Shown here in pieces: positions 8,379 through 14,293 of a stretch of DNA of 50,718 nucleotides (within the stretch, counting starts at the first letter, position 1; every line of letters begins with the position of its first letter). Origin of the DNA: a virus. The DNA lies in IMG/VR virus record IMGVR_UViG_3300033153_006571, positions 1 through 50,718 of that record. One strand, written 5' to 3'. The notes below the pieces were generated by a model. That model saw nothing but the letters and a program-made list of their open reading frames with translations. It was not told the origin of the DNA and ran no database searches. A program made the translations under genes and the position numbers.

Positions 8379-9029
8379 ATGGAAAAGCTAGTATTCTTAG
8401 AGCCTGATGACGTTCAGGAGGTACCATTTACCACATCAGAAGTTATTGCGGAGCATGGAAAGGTTGCTCATGATACTGTACAAAGATTGATAAGAAATTA
8501 TCGAAAGGACATTGAGGAATTTGGAATAATCGGATTTGAAATCCGTAAAACAAAATCTGGAAGAGGAAGACCTGAAAAAATATATCGTCTGAATGAAGAA
8601 CAGGCAACACTACTCATAACTTATATGCAAAATACATTACCTGTCCGCAAGTTTAAAAAGGCACTTGTCAAACAATTCTATATCATGCAAAAGGAATTAA
8701 CATCAAGGAAAGTTACCCGGGAAATAGGAAAGGAAGCACGGGAAGCCTTGACAAATGCAATTCAAGCATTACCCGAAAGTCCTCACAAGTCTATGAAATA
8801 TAAGCATTATACTGACTTGGCGTATAAAGTAGTGTTCGGCAAGAACGCAAAACAGCTTAGAGAGGAATACGGGCTTGGAAAGAATGACAACTTACGTAAT
8901 AGATTTTCCGCTTCTGAACTTGATAAGGTGCTGAAAGTTGAAAGACAGATAAGCGTACTCATTGAACTTGGGTACAGCTATCATGATATAAAGGCAGAGA
9001 TAAGCAGGAAGTATTTAATTTCTGCATAA
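8379..9029 (+). CDS. Rha-family phage regulatory protein
   Basis: This 216-residue protein has an N-terminal Rha domain (about residues 14-105). The tell-tale segments are VAHDTVQRLIRNYRKDIEEF, GFEIRKTKSGRGRPEK and LNEEQATLLITYMQNTLPVRKFK. The C-terminal half is helical and may bind DNA or other proteins. Rha proteins are phage regulators that influence the lysis/lysogeny choice. It is the first gene from the early rightward promoter, opposite the CI-like repressor, so it is likely shut off in the prophage. RBS GGGAGGAG. Confidence 0.88.
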   Translation: MEKLVFLEPDDVQEVPFTTSEVIAEHGKVAHDTVQRLIRNYRKDIEEFGIIGFEIRKTKSGRGRPEKIYRLNEEQATLLITYMQNTLPVRKFKKALVKQFYIMQKELTSRKVTREIGKEAREALTNAIQALPESPHKSMKYKHYTDLAYKVVFGKNAKQLREEYGLGKNDNLRNRFSASELDKVLKVERQISVLIELGYSYHDIKAEISRKYLISA

Positions 9030-9062
9030 GACGGAGGGCACTGTTAAAAGTACCCTCCCGTC
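9030..9062. terminator. Hairpin between convergent genes
   Basis: GACGGAGGG and CCCTCCCGTC pair with a one-base bulge around a loop rich in A and T, starting right after the Rha stop codon and touching the stop of the 39-residue minus-strand gene. There is no good T run on the plus side, so it may act as a weak terminator or an mRNA end structure for both converging transcripts. Confidence 0.45.
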
Positions 9063-9180
9063 ATTCAGGTGTCGAACGTCTGTGGCGCCGAACTTTTTTG
9101 CCATTGGCTTTACGGTAGCCTTTGACAACAACGATTTTTTTACGTTGCTTGCCGCTCACAGATGTTTTAGTTTTAGCCAT
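9061..9180 (-). CDS. Small basic protein, 39 residues
   Basis: An ATG at 9180 with GGAGGTGAT seven bases upstream opens a 39-residue ORF. The product is strongly basic (more than a third Lys or Arg, ending KKVRRHRRSTPE) with a KIVVVKGYRKANGKKV core, so nucleic-acid binding is likely. It has its own consensus promoter at 9230-9258 and points against the surrounding early genes. This resembles a regulatory or leader peptide of the immunity region. I do not recognise a family. Confidence 0.6.
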   Translation of the reverse strand: MAKTKTSVSGKQRKKIVVVKGYRKANGKKVRRHRRSTPE

Positions 9181-9229
9181 GTTATCACCTCCGTGCCATC
9201 AGGAGACACATGGCGCTGCACCTGACAAT

Positions 9230-9258
9230 AGTATAACGGAAATACAATAATATGTCAA
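9230..9258 (-). promoter_or_regulatory. Minus-strand promoter for the 39-residue basic protein
   Basis: On the minus strand TTGACA (9258-9253), a 17-bp spacer and TATACT (9235-9230) make a near-consensus promoter. The spacer contains TATAACGGAAATACA (9232-9246, plus strand), which resembles TATAACGAAATACC beside the repressor promoter, so one regulator may control both. Confidence 0.75.
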
Positions 9259-9272
9259 GGAGGCATGAAAAT

Positions 9273-9467
9273 ATGTTGGTCGGAGAGAAAATCAAGAAAT
9301 TAAGAGAGCTAAAGGAAATATCAAGATATAGGCTAAGCAAAGACACCGGAATCCCATATACAACATTAACGGATATCGAAAGTGGGAAAGTCAAGACTAT
9401 CAATAATGTTAATTTAAAGCTTGTATCGAATGCTTTGGGCATACCTGTATCAGAATTATTAGATTAG
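9273..9467 (+). CDS. Cro-like XRE-family HTH protein
   Basis: This 64-residue protein is almost entirely one helix-turn-helix domain: GEKIKKLRELKEISRYRLS, then GIPYTTLTDIESGK and VSNALGIPVSELLD. The start at 9273 is chosen because AAGGAGG (9257-9263) lies nine bases upstream. An in-frame ATG at 9252 has no ribosome binding site and lies in the minus-strand promoter. Its size and position after the Rha gene fit a Cro or second immunity regulator. It may bind the TATAACG-type site just upstream. Confidence 0.88.
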   Translation: MLVGEKIKKLRELKEISRYRLSKDTGIPYTTLTDIESGKVKTINNVNLKLVSNALGIPVSELLD

Positions 9468-9532
9468 GCAAGATGGGATTGGCATGTTTGTAAAGAAGTT
9501 TCATTAGATGAAGTTGATTGGAGGTGAATGCC

Positions 9533-9643
9533 ATGAACAAACTACCACCATTCAGATTCAAGATTAAGGGACAGGAAGGTTACAAAACAAAAGAGGAAAT
9601 TATTGCAGCTATAAAGGCCAAAAGGGAGCGTGATAAAAAGTAA
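9533..9643 (+). CDS. Small hypothetical protein, 36 residues
   Basis: An ATG preceded by GGAGGTGAATGCC opens a 36-residue hydrophilic ORF with a Lys/Glu-rich second half (KTKEEIIAAIKAKRERDKK) that should be helical. It lies between the Cro-like gene and the first repeat array. No family is recognised. The good ribosome binding site is the main support. Confidence 0.5.
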   Translation: MNKLPPFRFKIKGQEGYKTKEEIIAAIKAKRERDKK

Positions 9644-9682
9644 ATTGTTATGACGCTTGGGCATATAAGCTATATTCGTGAA

Positions 9683-9880
9683 GGTCTTGAAAGCTAACCA
9701 AAAGTCATGAGAGTACCATGATTTGAGAGTGAGCCATTGTATTAGAACGTAACAAAGAGTTGGAGTGAGCCATCGTTCTTGAGAGTACCACGCAAGCTGA
9801 GTGAATCATTGCACCCGAGAGTGCCAAGTGTCTAGAGTGAACCATATAACAAAGGAATACCATATGCCAGAAGCCAAATA
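9683..9880 (+). repeat. TIGR-like tandem interspaced repeat array A (upstream of the Tas-like gene)
   Basis: Eleven consecutive 18-bp units run without a phase break up to the ribosome binding site of the next gene; the last (9863-9880) is degenerate. Each unit is a variable 8-9 bases followed by a conserved 9-10. Two repeat types alternate. Units 3, 5, 7 and 9 end GAGTGAGCCA, GAGTGAGCCA, GAGTGAATCA and GAGTGAACCA. Units 2, 6 and 8 end GAGAGTACCA, GAGAGTACCA and GAGAGTGCCA. Units 4 and 10 are decayed versions (AACGTAACA, GGAATACCA). The true period is therefore 36 bp with two short spacers. The variable first 8 bases of units 1-10 are GGTCTTGA, AAAGTCAT, TGATTTGA, TTGTATTA, AAGAGTTG, TCGTTCTT, CGCAAGCT, TTGCACCC, AGTGTCTA and TATAACAA. 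This equals the published TIGR layout (36-nt RNAs with two 9-nt spacers and alternating edge and loop repeats). Because 18 is a multiple of 3, spurious periodic ORFs appear on both strands. Confidence 0.85.
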
Positions 9881-9899
9881 AAAAAACAGGAGGTATATC

Positions 9900-10781
9900 A
9901 TGGAAAAGCAAATTTTAAACAATCTTATCAAGGATTTAAAGAAAGCGCGGACCGAATTAACAGACAAGGAAGCAAGATACTTTGTAGACTTGTATTATCA
10001 GGTGCAGGAATTTAGAAAGGCAATAGACAACCAGATACGCAGTATTGTTGAGCCTGTGTACTATGACGAGGACGGCAAAAAGCGTAAGCCCACAGAAGAA
10101 GAAAAAGAGAGTTATGTACCCGAGCCACACGATAACCTAAATGTATTATCGGACATCATACATACTTTTGAAACACGGATAAAGGTAATGCTTGATGTTT
10201 ACACAAACAATCATATAGTAGGAAGATGGGCTAAGTCCATATGTGGGATAGGTCCTGTAATAGCAGCTGGCTTGTTGGCACACATTGACATTGAGAAAGC
10301 ACCGACAGCAGGGCATATATGGAGCTACGCAGGGCTGAACCCACAGCAGAAGTGGGCGAAGGGGCAAAAAAGACCATGGAATGCTTCATTGAAAGTCCTT
10401 TGCTGGAAAATAGGAGATTCCTTTAAGAAGCAAAAGTCAAGAGAAAACGATATATACGGGAAAATCCTTGATGAAAGAAAAACATATGAACAGCAGAGGA
10501 ATGAGAACGGCGAATATGCGGAACAGGCAAAAAGCATATTGCAGAAAAAAAATATAGGTAAAAGCACAGACGCCTATAAATGGTATTCACAAGGCATGTT
10601 GCCACCTGCGCACATACAGCAGAGAGCAGAAAGATATGCAACTAAGATATTTCTTTCTCATCTTCATACTTTTTGGTATACATATCATTATCAAACAAGA
10701 CCACCGAAGCCTTTTGCAATCAGTATATTAGGCCATGCACATGAAATTGAGCCGCCAAATATGCACATGCTTGCAGAATGA
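9900..10781 (+). CDS. Tas-like (TasA-type) Nop/IS110-domain protein, nuclease-less
   Basis: This 293-residue protein has a helical N-terminal half (about 1-110). A helix-hairpin-helix core follows at about 112-178, with SICGIGPVIAAGLLAHIDIE and HIWSYAGLNP. That is the signature of the C-terminal domain of IS110/IS116 transposases, which is related to the Nop domain of box C/D proteins. The tail carries HIQQRAERYATKIFLSHLHTFWY and PKPFAISILGHAHEIEPP. There is no N-terminal DEDD/RuvC transposase domain and no HNH motif, so it is not a complete transposase. It lies between two arrays of alternating 18-bp units, and array B begins at its stop codon. Established knowledge: Tas proteins of TIGR-Tas systems, found in phages, use such a domain to bind 36-nt guide RNAs, and TasA forms lack a nuclease. 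I infer an RNA-guided DNA-binding protein that could silence genes or block rival DNA. Automatic annotation would probably call it a transposase. RBS AGGAGG. Confidence 0.85.
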   Translation: MEKQILNNLIKDLKKARTELTDKEARYFVDLYYQVQEFRKAIDNQIRSIVEPVYYDEDGKKRKPTEEEKESYVPEPHDNLNVLSDIIHTFETRIKVMLDVYTNNHIVGRWAKSICGIGPVIAAGLLAHIDIEKAPTAGHIWSYAGLNPQQKWAKGQKRPWNASLKVLCWKIGDSFKKQKSRENDIYGKILDERKTYEQQRNENGEYAEQAKSILQKKNIGKSTDAYKWYSQGMLPPAHIQQRAERYATKIFLSHLHTFWYTYHYQTRPPKPFAISILGHAHEIEPPNMHMLAE

Positions 10782-10906
10782 TAGTTTTGAGTGAGCCACG
10801 GGGAATGAGAGTACCACAACTCGAGAGTGAACCATGTTACCAGATGGTTTCATCGAAAGCGAGTGAACCAATATTTGAGGAAGTTTCATAAGTGCCGAGC
10901 TAAAAA
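10781..10906 (+). repeat. TIGR-like tandem interspaced repeat array B (downstream of the Tas-like gene)
   Basis: Seven 18-bp units start at the stop codon of the Tas-like gene. Units 1, 3 and 5 end GAGTGAGCCA, GAGTGAACCA and GAGTGAACCA. Unit 2 ends GAGAGTACCA. Units 4 and 6 end in a variant, GATGGTTTCA and GGAAGTTTCA. Unit 7 (GAGCTAAAAA) is decayed. The alternation matches array A. The variable first 8 bases are ATAGTTTT, CGGGGAAT, CAACTCGA, TGTTACCA, TCGAAAGC, ATATTTGA and TAAGTGCC. Array and gene appear to be on one transcript, so guide RNAs would be cut from the mRNA. Confidence 0.82.
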
Positions 10907-10986
10907 TCAAAAAAAAGGGGGGATATCATGCGCAATTACATAAGTACAGCAAAAACATAACGGAAGTAAAAGAAAGGAGAATAGAT

Positions 10987-11328
10987 ATGAGAAACAAAAA
11001 TCACTTTAGACAAGGAGATGTAGGCATCACTAAGACGAACAAAAAATTCGATAGCAAAAAGATGAAAAAAGTAAAGCCTGTAAACAATAGAGTGATATTA
11101 GCTTACGGTGAAGCAACTGGACATCATCATAGTATAGCATTAGCTGATTATCCCGAAACAGAATTATTTGAAATCGTAGGTGAGGCAGAAAAATTATTGA
11201 AAGTGGCTGAACCTGGTACTAAAATAACACATCAAGAACATGGAGCAATTTGGTTGTCGCCAGGCTGGTACGAAATTCATCATCAGGTTGAGTATGACCC
11301 GGAAGGCGAAAGGAGGGTAATGGATTGA
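10987..11328 (+). CDS. Conserved hypothetical protein with GEATGHHH motif
   Basis: This 113-residue protein has a conserved-looking core GEATGHHHSIA near residue 40, a later HQEHGAIWLSPGWYEIHHQVEY, and no membrane segment. The His cluster and the later His residues could bind metal. I recall proteins with this motif next to DUF6745 genes in other bacteria and phages, and here the DUF6745-like gene follows directly, overlapping by four bases. The function is unknown. RBS AAAGGAG. The 5' flank (10942-10980) resembles the N-terminus of the broken gene at 12803 (KYSKNIT versus KYNKNIT), hinting at an old duplication. Confidence 0.7.
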   Translation: MRNKNHFRQGDVGITKTNKKFDSKKMKKVKPVNNRVILAYGEATGHHHSIALADYPETELFEIVGEAEKLLKVAEPGTKITHQEHGAIWLSPGWYEIHHQVEYDPEGERRVMD

Positions 11329-12611
11329 TCACACATCTAACCGCAGAACAGGAAGCAAAATTTCCTGAATATGTGAAAAAGTGGACTGAGATAGGTGGAT
11401 GCACAAAGCCTGCTGATAGAGTTAATGCAGAAAAAGCTATTAATGTAATGTATAAAATAGCGGGCCTATATCCGCCTAAAATAATCTGGTGTGGAAGTCC
11501 TTTAGGAAACGCTTTGACAAGAGCGATTGTAATCAAAATAGCTTCGGTCGGGGATTCGGTATGGGCTTCGGTCAGAGATTCGGTCGTGGCTTCGGTCAGA
11601 GATTCGGTCGTGGCTTCGGTCGTAGCTTCGGTCGTAGCTTCGGTCGTGGATTCGGTCTGGGCTTCGGTCAGGGCTTCGGTCGGGGATTCGGTCTGGGCTT
11701 CGGTCGGGGATTCGGTCGGGGATTCGGTCGGGGCTTCGGTCGGGGATTCGGTATGGGCTTCGGTCAGAGATTCGGTCGTGGCTTCGGTCAGAGATTCGGT
11801 CGTGGCTTCGGCCTATGAATCGGTCGGGGCTTCGGTCATGGCTTCGGTCGTGGATTCGGTCTGGGCTTCGGTCAGGGCTTCGGTCGGGGATTCGGTCAGG
11901 GCTTCGGTCGGGGATTCGGTCTGGGCTTCGGTCGGGGATTCGGTCGGGGATTCGGTCTGGGCTTCGGTCAGAGATTCGGTCGGGATGTCAGTATATGGGC
12001 AACATGATGCGAATTGGTTAAGTTTTTTCGATTATTTTAGCAATGAACTTAGTATCAACCTTTCTCAACTTAGGGGATTATGGTTATTGTGCAAATCTGC
12101 AGGATGGGCACTGCCGCACAAAAATATTTGTTGGGTATCCGAGCGGCATAATATTTTAAGAAAAGACGAACAAGGGAGATTACATTGTGAAAATGGTGTA
12201 GCCTTACAATACCCTGATGGATGGAGTCTATATTATTATCATGGGGTAAAGGTGCCTGAATGGGTAATAGAAAAGCCTCATACTATAACACCTAATACAA
12301 TTTTTACGGAAAAAAATGCAGAAATAAGACGTGTTATGATTGAGAAGTTTGGACGGGAAAAGTTTTTGTCTTTACCTACTTGCAAAAAGATTCATACAGA
12401 CGAATGGGGCACGTTATACAGGAACGAGGCAATACGAGACATTAATAGCGAACCATACTGTTTCGTAAAAGTTGTAAATAGTACTCCGGAACCGGATGGA
12501 ACATTTAGGGATTATATCCTGCGCGTCAGTCCGCGTTGTAAAACTGCGCAAGAAGCTGTACAAAGCACTTTCCCTCGTATAGAAAATTTTATGCCTATAG
12601 TTGAAAAATAG
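11325..12611 (+). CDS. DUF6745-like protein with internal tetrapeptide repeats
   Basis: This 428-residue protein starts at a TTG nine bases after AAGGAGGG, overlapping the previous stop. The N-terminus (LTAEQEAKFPEYVKKWTEIG, KPADRVNAEKAINVMY) and the C-terminal half (LHCENGVALQYPDGWSLYYYHG, VPEWVI, EIRRVMIEKFGREKFL, VKVVNSTPEPDGT) match the DUF6745 family as I remember it. Between them, about residues 73-220 are uninterrupted four-residue repeats of the form A/D-S-V-x, encoded by a 12-bp tandem repeat. Such repeats may form a solenoid. The function of the family is unknown. It sits in the early region with the GEATGHHH gene as its partner. Confidence 0.75.
   Translation: MITHLTAEQEAKFPEYVKKWTEIGGCTKPADRVNAEKAINVMYKIAGLYPPKIIWCGSPLGNALTRAIVIKIASVGDSVWASVRDSVVASVRDSVVASVVASVVASVVDSVWASVRASVGDSVWASVGDSVGDSVGASVGDSVWASVRDSVVASVRDSVVASAYESVGASVMASVVDSVWASVRASVGDSVRASVGDSVWASVGDSVGDSVWASVRDSVGMSVYGQHDANWLSFFDYFSNELSINLSQLRGLWLLCKSAGWALPHKNICWVSERHNILRKDEQGRLHCENGVALQYPDGWSLYYYHGVKVPEWVIEKPHTITPNTIFTEKNAEIRRVMIEKFGREKFLSLPTCKKIHTDEWGTLYRNEAIRDINSEPYCFVKVVNSTPEPDGTFRDYILRVSPRCKTAQEAVQSTFPRIENFMPIVEK
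11541..11984 (+). repeat. 12-bp coding tandem repeat
   Basis: About 37 units of the pattern (G/A)(C/A)TTCGGTCnnG encode A/D-S-V-x in the DUF6745-like protein. Units differ mainly at the fourth codon. The repeat leaves other frames open too: the same DNA would read as GFGR-type and SGIR-type repeats. Composition is much more G+C-rich than the flanks. Confidence 0.9.
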
Positions 12612-12642
12612 ATAATATAGAATTGGGGAAAGGAGGGGGTAA

Positions 12643-12825
12643 ATGATGGCATCAGAATTACAGAGGGCAATCTTAATATTGGCTTGCGTTATTACGCTCA
12701 TGGCTGTCGGATGGGGGATGCACGACATGTGGCTAGAGTGGAAAAAGCTTATAAGCGAGTCCAGAAACGTAAGATTAAATATTTTAAACTCAACGGCTTC
12801 AAATGATGATGAAAATTTCAGATAA
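12643..12825 (+). CDS. Small single-pass membrane protein
   Basis: This 60-residue ORF starts with ATG after AAAGGAGGGGG. One hydrophobic segment (about residues 9-27) is followed by Trp and basic residues and a polar tail, so it should insert in the membrane with the tail in the cytoplasm. No family is recognised. It lies between the DUF6745-like gene and a broken small gene that overlaps its end. Confidence 0.6.
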   Translation: MMASELQRAILILACVITLMAVGWGMHDMWLEWKKLISESRNVRLNILNSTASNDDENFR

Positions 12826-12987
12826 GTACAACAAAAACATTACGTCTGTGACTGATTATGAATGGAATAGCTGCATTAATTTTGCTTTTAATAATTTTAT
12901 GAACTTTTAACTAGCTTTGAAAGAGTTGACATTGACACATTTGTCGAAGAAGTCGTAAAGGCTATATATTTTTTGAAGGAGGTGTAG
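12803..12987 (+). pseudogene. Small ORF broken by a probable frameshift
   Basis: The frame from ATG at 12803 gives 35 residues (MMMKISDKYNKNITSV...) and stops at 12908-12910. The next frame back continues with a protein-like stretch (YELLTSFERVDIDTFVEEVV, KAIYFLKEV) to a stop at 12985-12987 and has no start of its own. One extra T in the TTTT run at 12895-12898 would join them into about 61 residues. I see no convincing slippery heptamer, so a small deletion or a sequencing error is more likely than programmed frameshifting. Confidence 0.4.
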
Positions 12988-12990
12988 AGG

Positions 12991-13467
12991 GTGGATAGAC
13001 AGAAACTTGATAAAATATTGCGGGAGCATAAGAAATGGGTAAACAATGAAGGCGGGAGGAAAGCAGACCTGAGAGGGGCAGACCTGAGAGGAGCAGGCCT
13101 GAGAGGAGCAGACCTGAGAAAAGCAGACCTGAGAAAAGCAGACCTGAGAGAAGCAGACCTGAGAGAAGCAGACCTGAGAGAAGCAGACCTGAGAATGGCA
13201 GTCCTGAGAATGGCAGTCCTGAGAGAAGCAGACCTGAGAGAAGCAGACCTGAGAAAAGCAGACCTGAGAGAAGCAGACATTGATTTTTCAGCTTGGCCTT
13301 TATGGTGCTGCAGTTTCGATGTGGTAGTTGACAAAAGGATAGCTGCGCAGTTAGCATATCATTTTTGCAGGCTTGTCTGTGATGATGATGAAGTCAAGAA
13401 CGCCCAGAAAGCACTTAAGAAAATTGCAAACCAGTTTCACAGAGTCGATGAATGCGGGGAGGTTTAG
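12991..13467 (+). CDS. Pentapeptide-repeat protein
   Basis: This 158-residue protein starts with GTG after GAAGGAGGTG. After 24 residues it enters about 15 pentapeptides of the A-D/V-L-R-x type (about residues 25-97), which fold as a right-handed quadrilateral beta-helix. A C-terminal region of about 60 residues follows ([20 protein letters not shown] and beyond). The C-terminal part resembles that of other phage pentapeptide proteins of unknown role. Some pentapeptide proteins mimic DNA and block gyrase; that is only a possibility here because the core residues are uniform Leu with basic or acidic flanks. It overlaps nothing and is followed at once by the sigma-factor gene. Confidence 0.85.
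   Translation: MDRQKLDKILREHKKWVNNEGGRKADLRGADLRGAGLRGADLRKADLRKADLREADLREADLREADLRMAVLRMAVLREADLREADLRKADLREADIDFSAWPLWCCSFDVVVDKRIAAQLAYHFCRLVCDDDEVKNAQKALKKIANQFHRVDECGEV
13063..13281 (+). repeat. 15-bp coding tandem repeat (pentapeptide)
   Basis: About 15 copies of GCAGACCTGAGAnnn encode A-D-L-R-x. Neighbouring units are nearly identical in DNA, which suggests recent expansion by slippage or recombination. Confidence 0.9.
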
Positions 13468-13980
13468 ATGAACAGAGCAAAAATATCTGAAATGTGCGAA
13501 AAGAATCAGGGGCTTGTAAGGTATTTTGCAAATAAATACCTTCGCTTTGTGCCTCAAAAGTGGCACGACGACATAATTTCAGAAGCTCAATTCGCACTTT
13601 ACAGGTCCTGTGTGCATTTCGATAAAAACAAAGACATTAAGTTTTCTACATATGCAGGGTTCAGCATATCGAGGGATCTTCAAAAGTTATATAACAGGAA
13701 AATTAAGAAATATTATTCAAATGAAATTTCTATGCAGGAAACAGCTTATGCCGATGATGAAGGAGTGGAACTTGAACTTGGTGAAAGAATAGGATACGAG
13801 CAGGATTTTGACAGCATGGACATTTTGAGGGAAGCAAAGGAAAACAAGTACCTGAGAGGCGTAATGTTAGGCTATACGCAGAAAGAAATCGCAAAAATGG
13901 ACAACGTGTCGCAGGCACATGTTAGCAGGAAGGTAAGAAAGGCATGTAAAGAGCTTAAAAAAGAGTTCTCAATTAATTAG
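13468..13980 (+). CDS. Sigma-70-family RNA polymerase sigma factor
   Basis: This 170-residue protein has a region-2-like N-terminus (NQGLVRYFANKYLRFVPQ, then DIISEAQFALYRSCVHFD and KFSTYAGFSISRDLQKLYNR). A linker follows, and then a region-4-like helix-turn-helix at the C-terminus (MLGYTQKEIAKMDNVSQAHV, SRKVRKACKEL). Size and order fit a small phage or sporulation-type sigma factor. It should redirect host RNA polymerase to a set of phage promoters, probably in the middle or late phase. The ATG directly follows the previous stop, so translation may be coupled. Confidence 0.85.
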   Translation: MNRAKISEMCEKNQGLVRYFANKYLRFVPQKWHDDIISEAQFALYRSCVHFDKNKDIKFSTYAGFSISRDLQKLYNRKIKKYYSNEISMQETAYADDEGVELELGERIGYEQDFDSMDILREAKENKYLRGVMLGYTQKEIAKMDNVSQAHVSRKVRKACKELKKEFSIN

Positions 13981-13996
13981 AGAGGGGAAATGTGAA

Positions 13997-14293
13997 ATGC
14001 CATCAGTTTTAGAGGCATATATTAGGGAAAAGGCAAAGAAGGAAATACAGTCTGCCCAAAAGGATCTTCTTGATATTTTGTATGCAAAAGTGGAGAGATG
14101 CGGCAAGGAAAAGGCTTTAATGGTAGGTTCTGCCAAGAGTGCTTTAATGTTAATCGAGGCTATTCATAATCACGGGCTTTATAATCTTGACATGGAGTAT
14201 TTCAAGGACACAGGGTACGGTTTAGGATCTATTGTAAAAGTTATTGAAACCAGAGAAGAGAACGAAAGGAGAAAAGCTAATGAAGCTAAATAG
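13997..14293 (+). CDS. Hypothetical helical protein, 98 residues
   Basis: An ATG after AGAGGGG opens an ORF rich in Ala, Lys and Glu, predicted helical throughout (SVLEAYIREKAKKEIQSAQK at the start). Its end overlaps the start of the SbcC-like ATPase by 14 bases. No family is recognised. Its place immediately before the recombination genes suggests a role in DNA metabolism. Confidence 0.6.
   Translation: MPSVLEAYIREKAKKEIQSAQKDLLDILYAKVERCGKEKALMVGSAKSALMLIEAIHNHGLYNLDMEYFKDTGYGLGSIVKVIETREENERRKANEAK

Noticed and set aside
9705-9911. Minus-strand 68-residue ORF over array A (and a similar 60-residue ORF over array B)
   Set aside because: The hexapeptide periodicity is a by-product of the 18-bp unit, and no ribosome binding site is present.
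9900-10781. IS110-family insertion sequence
   Set aside because: The N-terminal DEDD/RuvC-like catalytic domain is absent and no insertion-sequence ends or target structure are visible. The flanks are alternating repeat arrays.
9683-10906. CRISPR array
   Set aside because: Unit length is 18 bp with only 9-10 conserved bases and two alternating repeat types. CRISPR repeats and spacers are much longer, and no cas gene is present.
10928-10960. Ten-residue ORF after a G-rich sequence
   Set aside because: It is too short to support; it may be the remnant of a duplicated leader.
11489-12021. GFGRG-like and SGIR-like repeat ORFs inside the DUF6745-like gene
   Set aside because: They are alternative readings of the same 12-bp repeat, without ribosome binding sites or non-repeat domains.
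12897-13357. Ser/Leu-rich ORFs opposite the pentapeptide gene
   Set aside because: They are antisense shadows of the 15-bp repeat.
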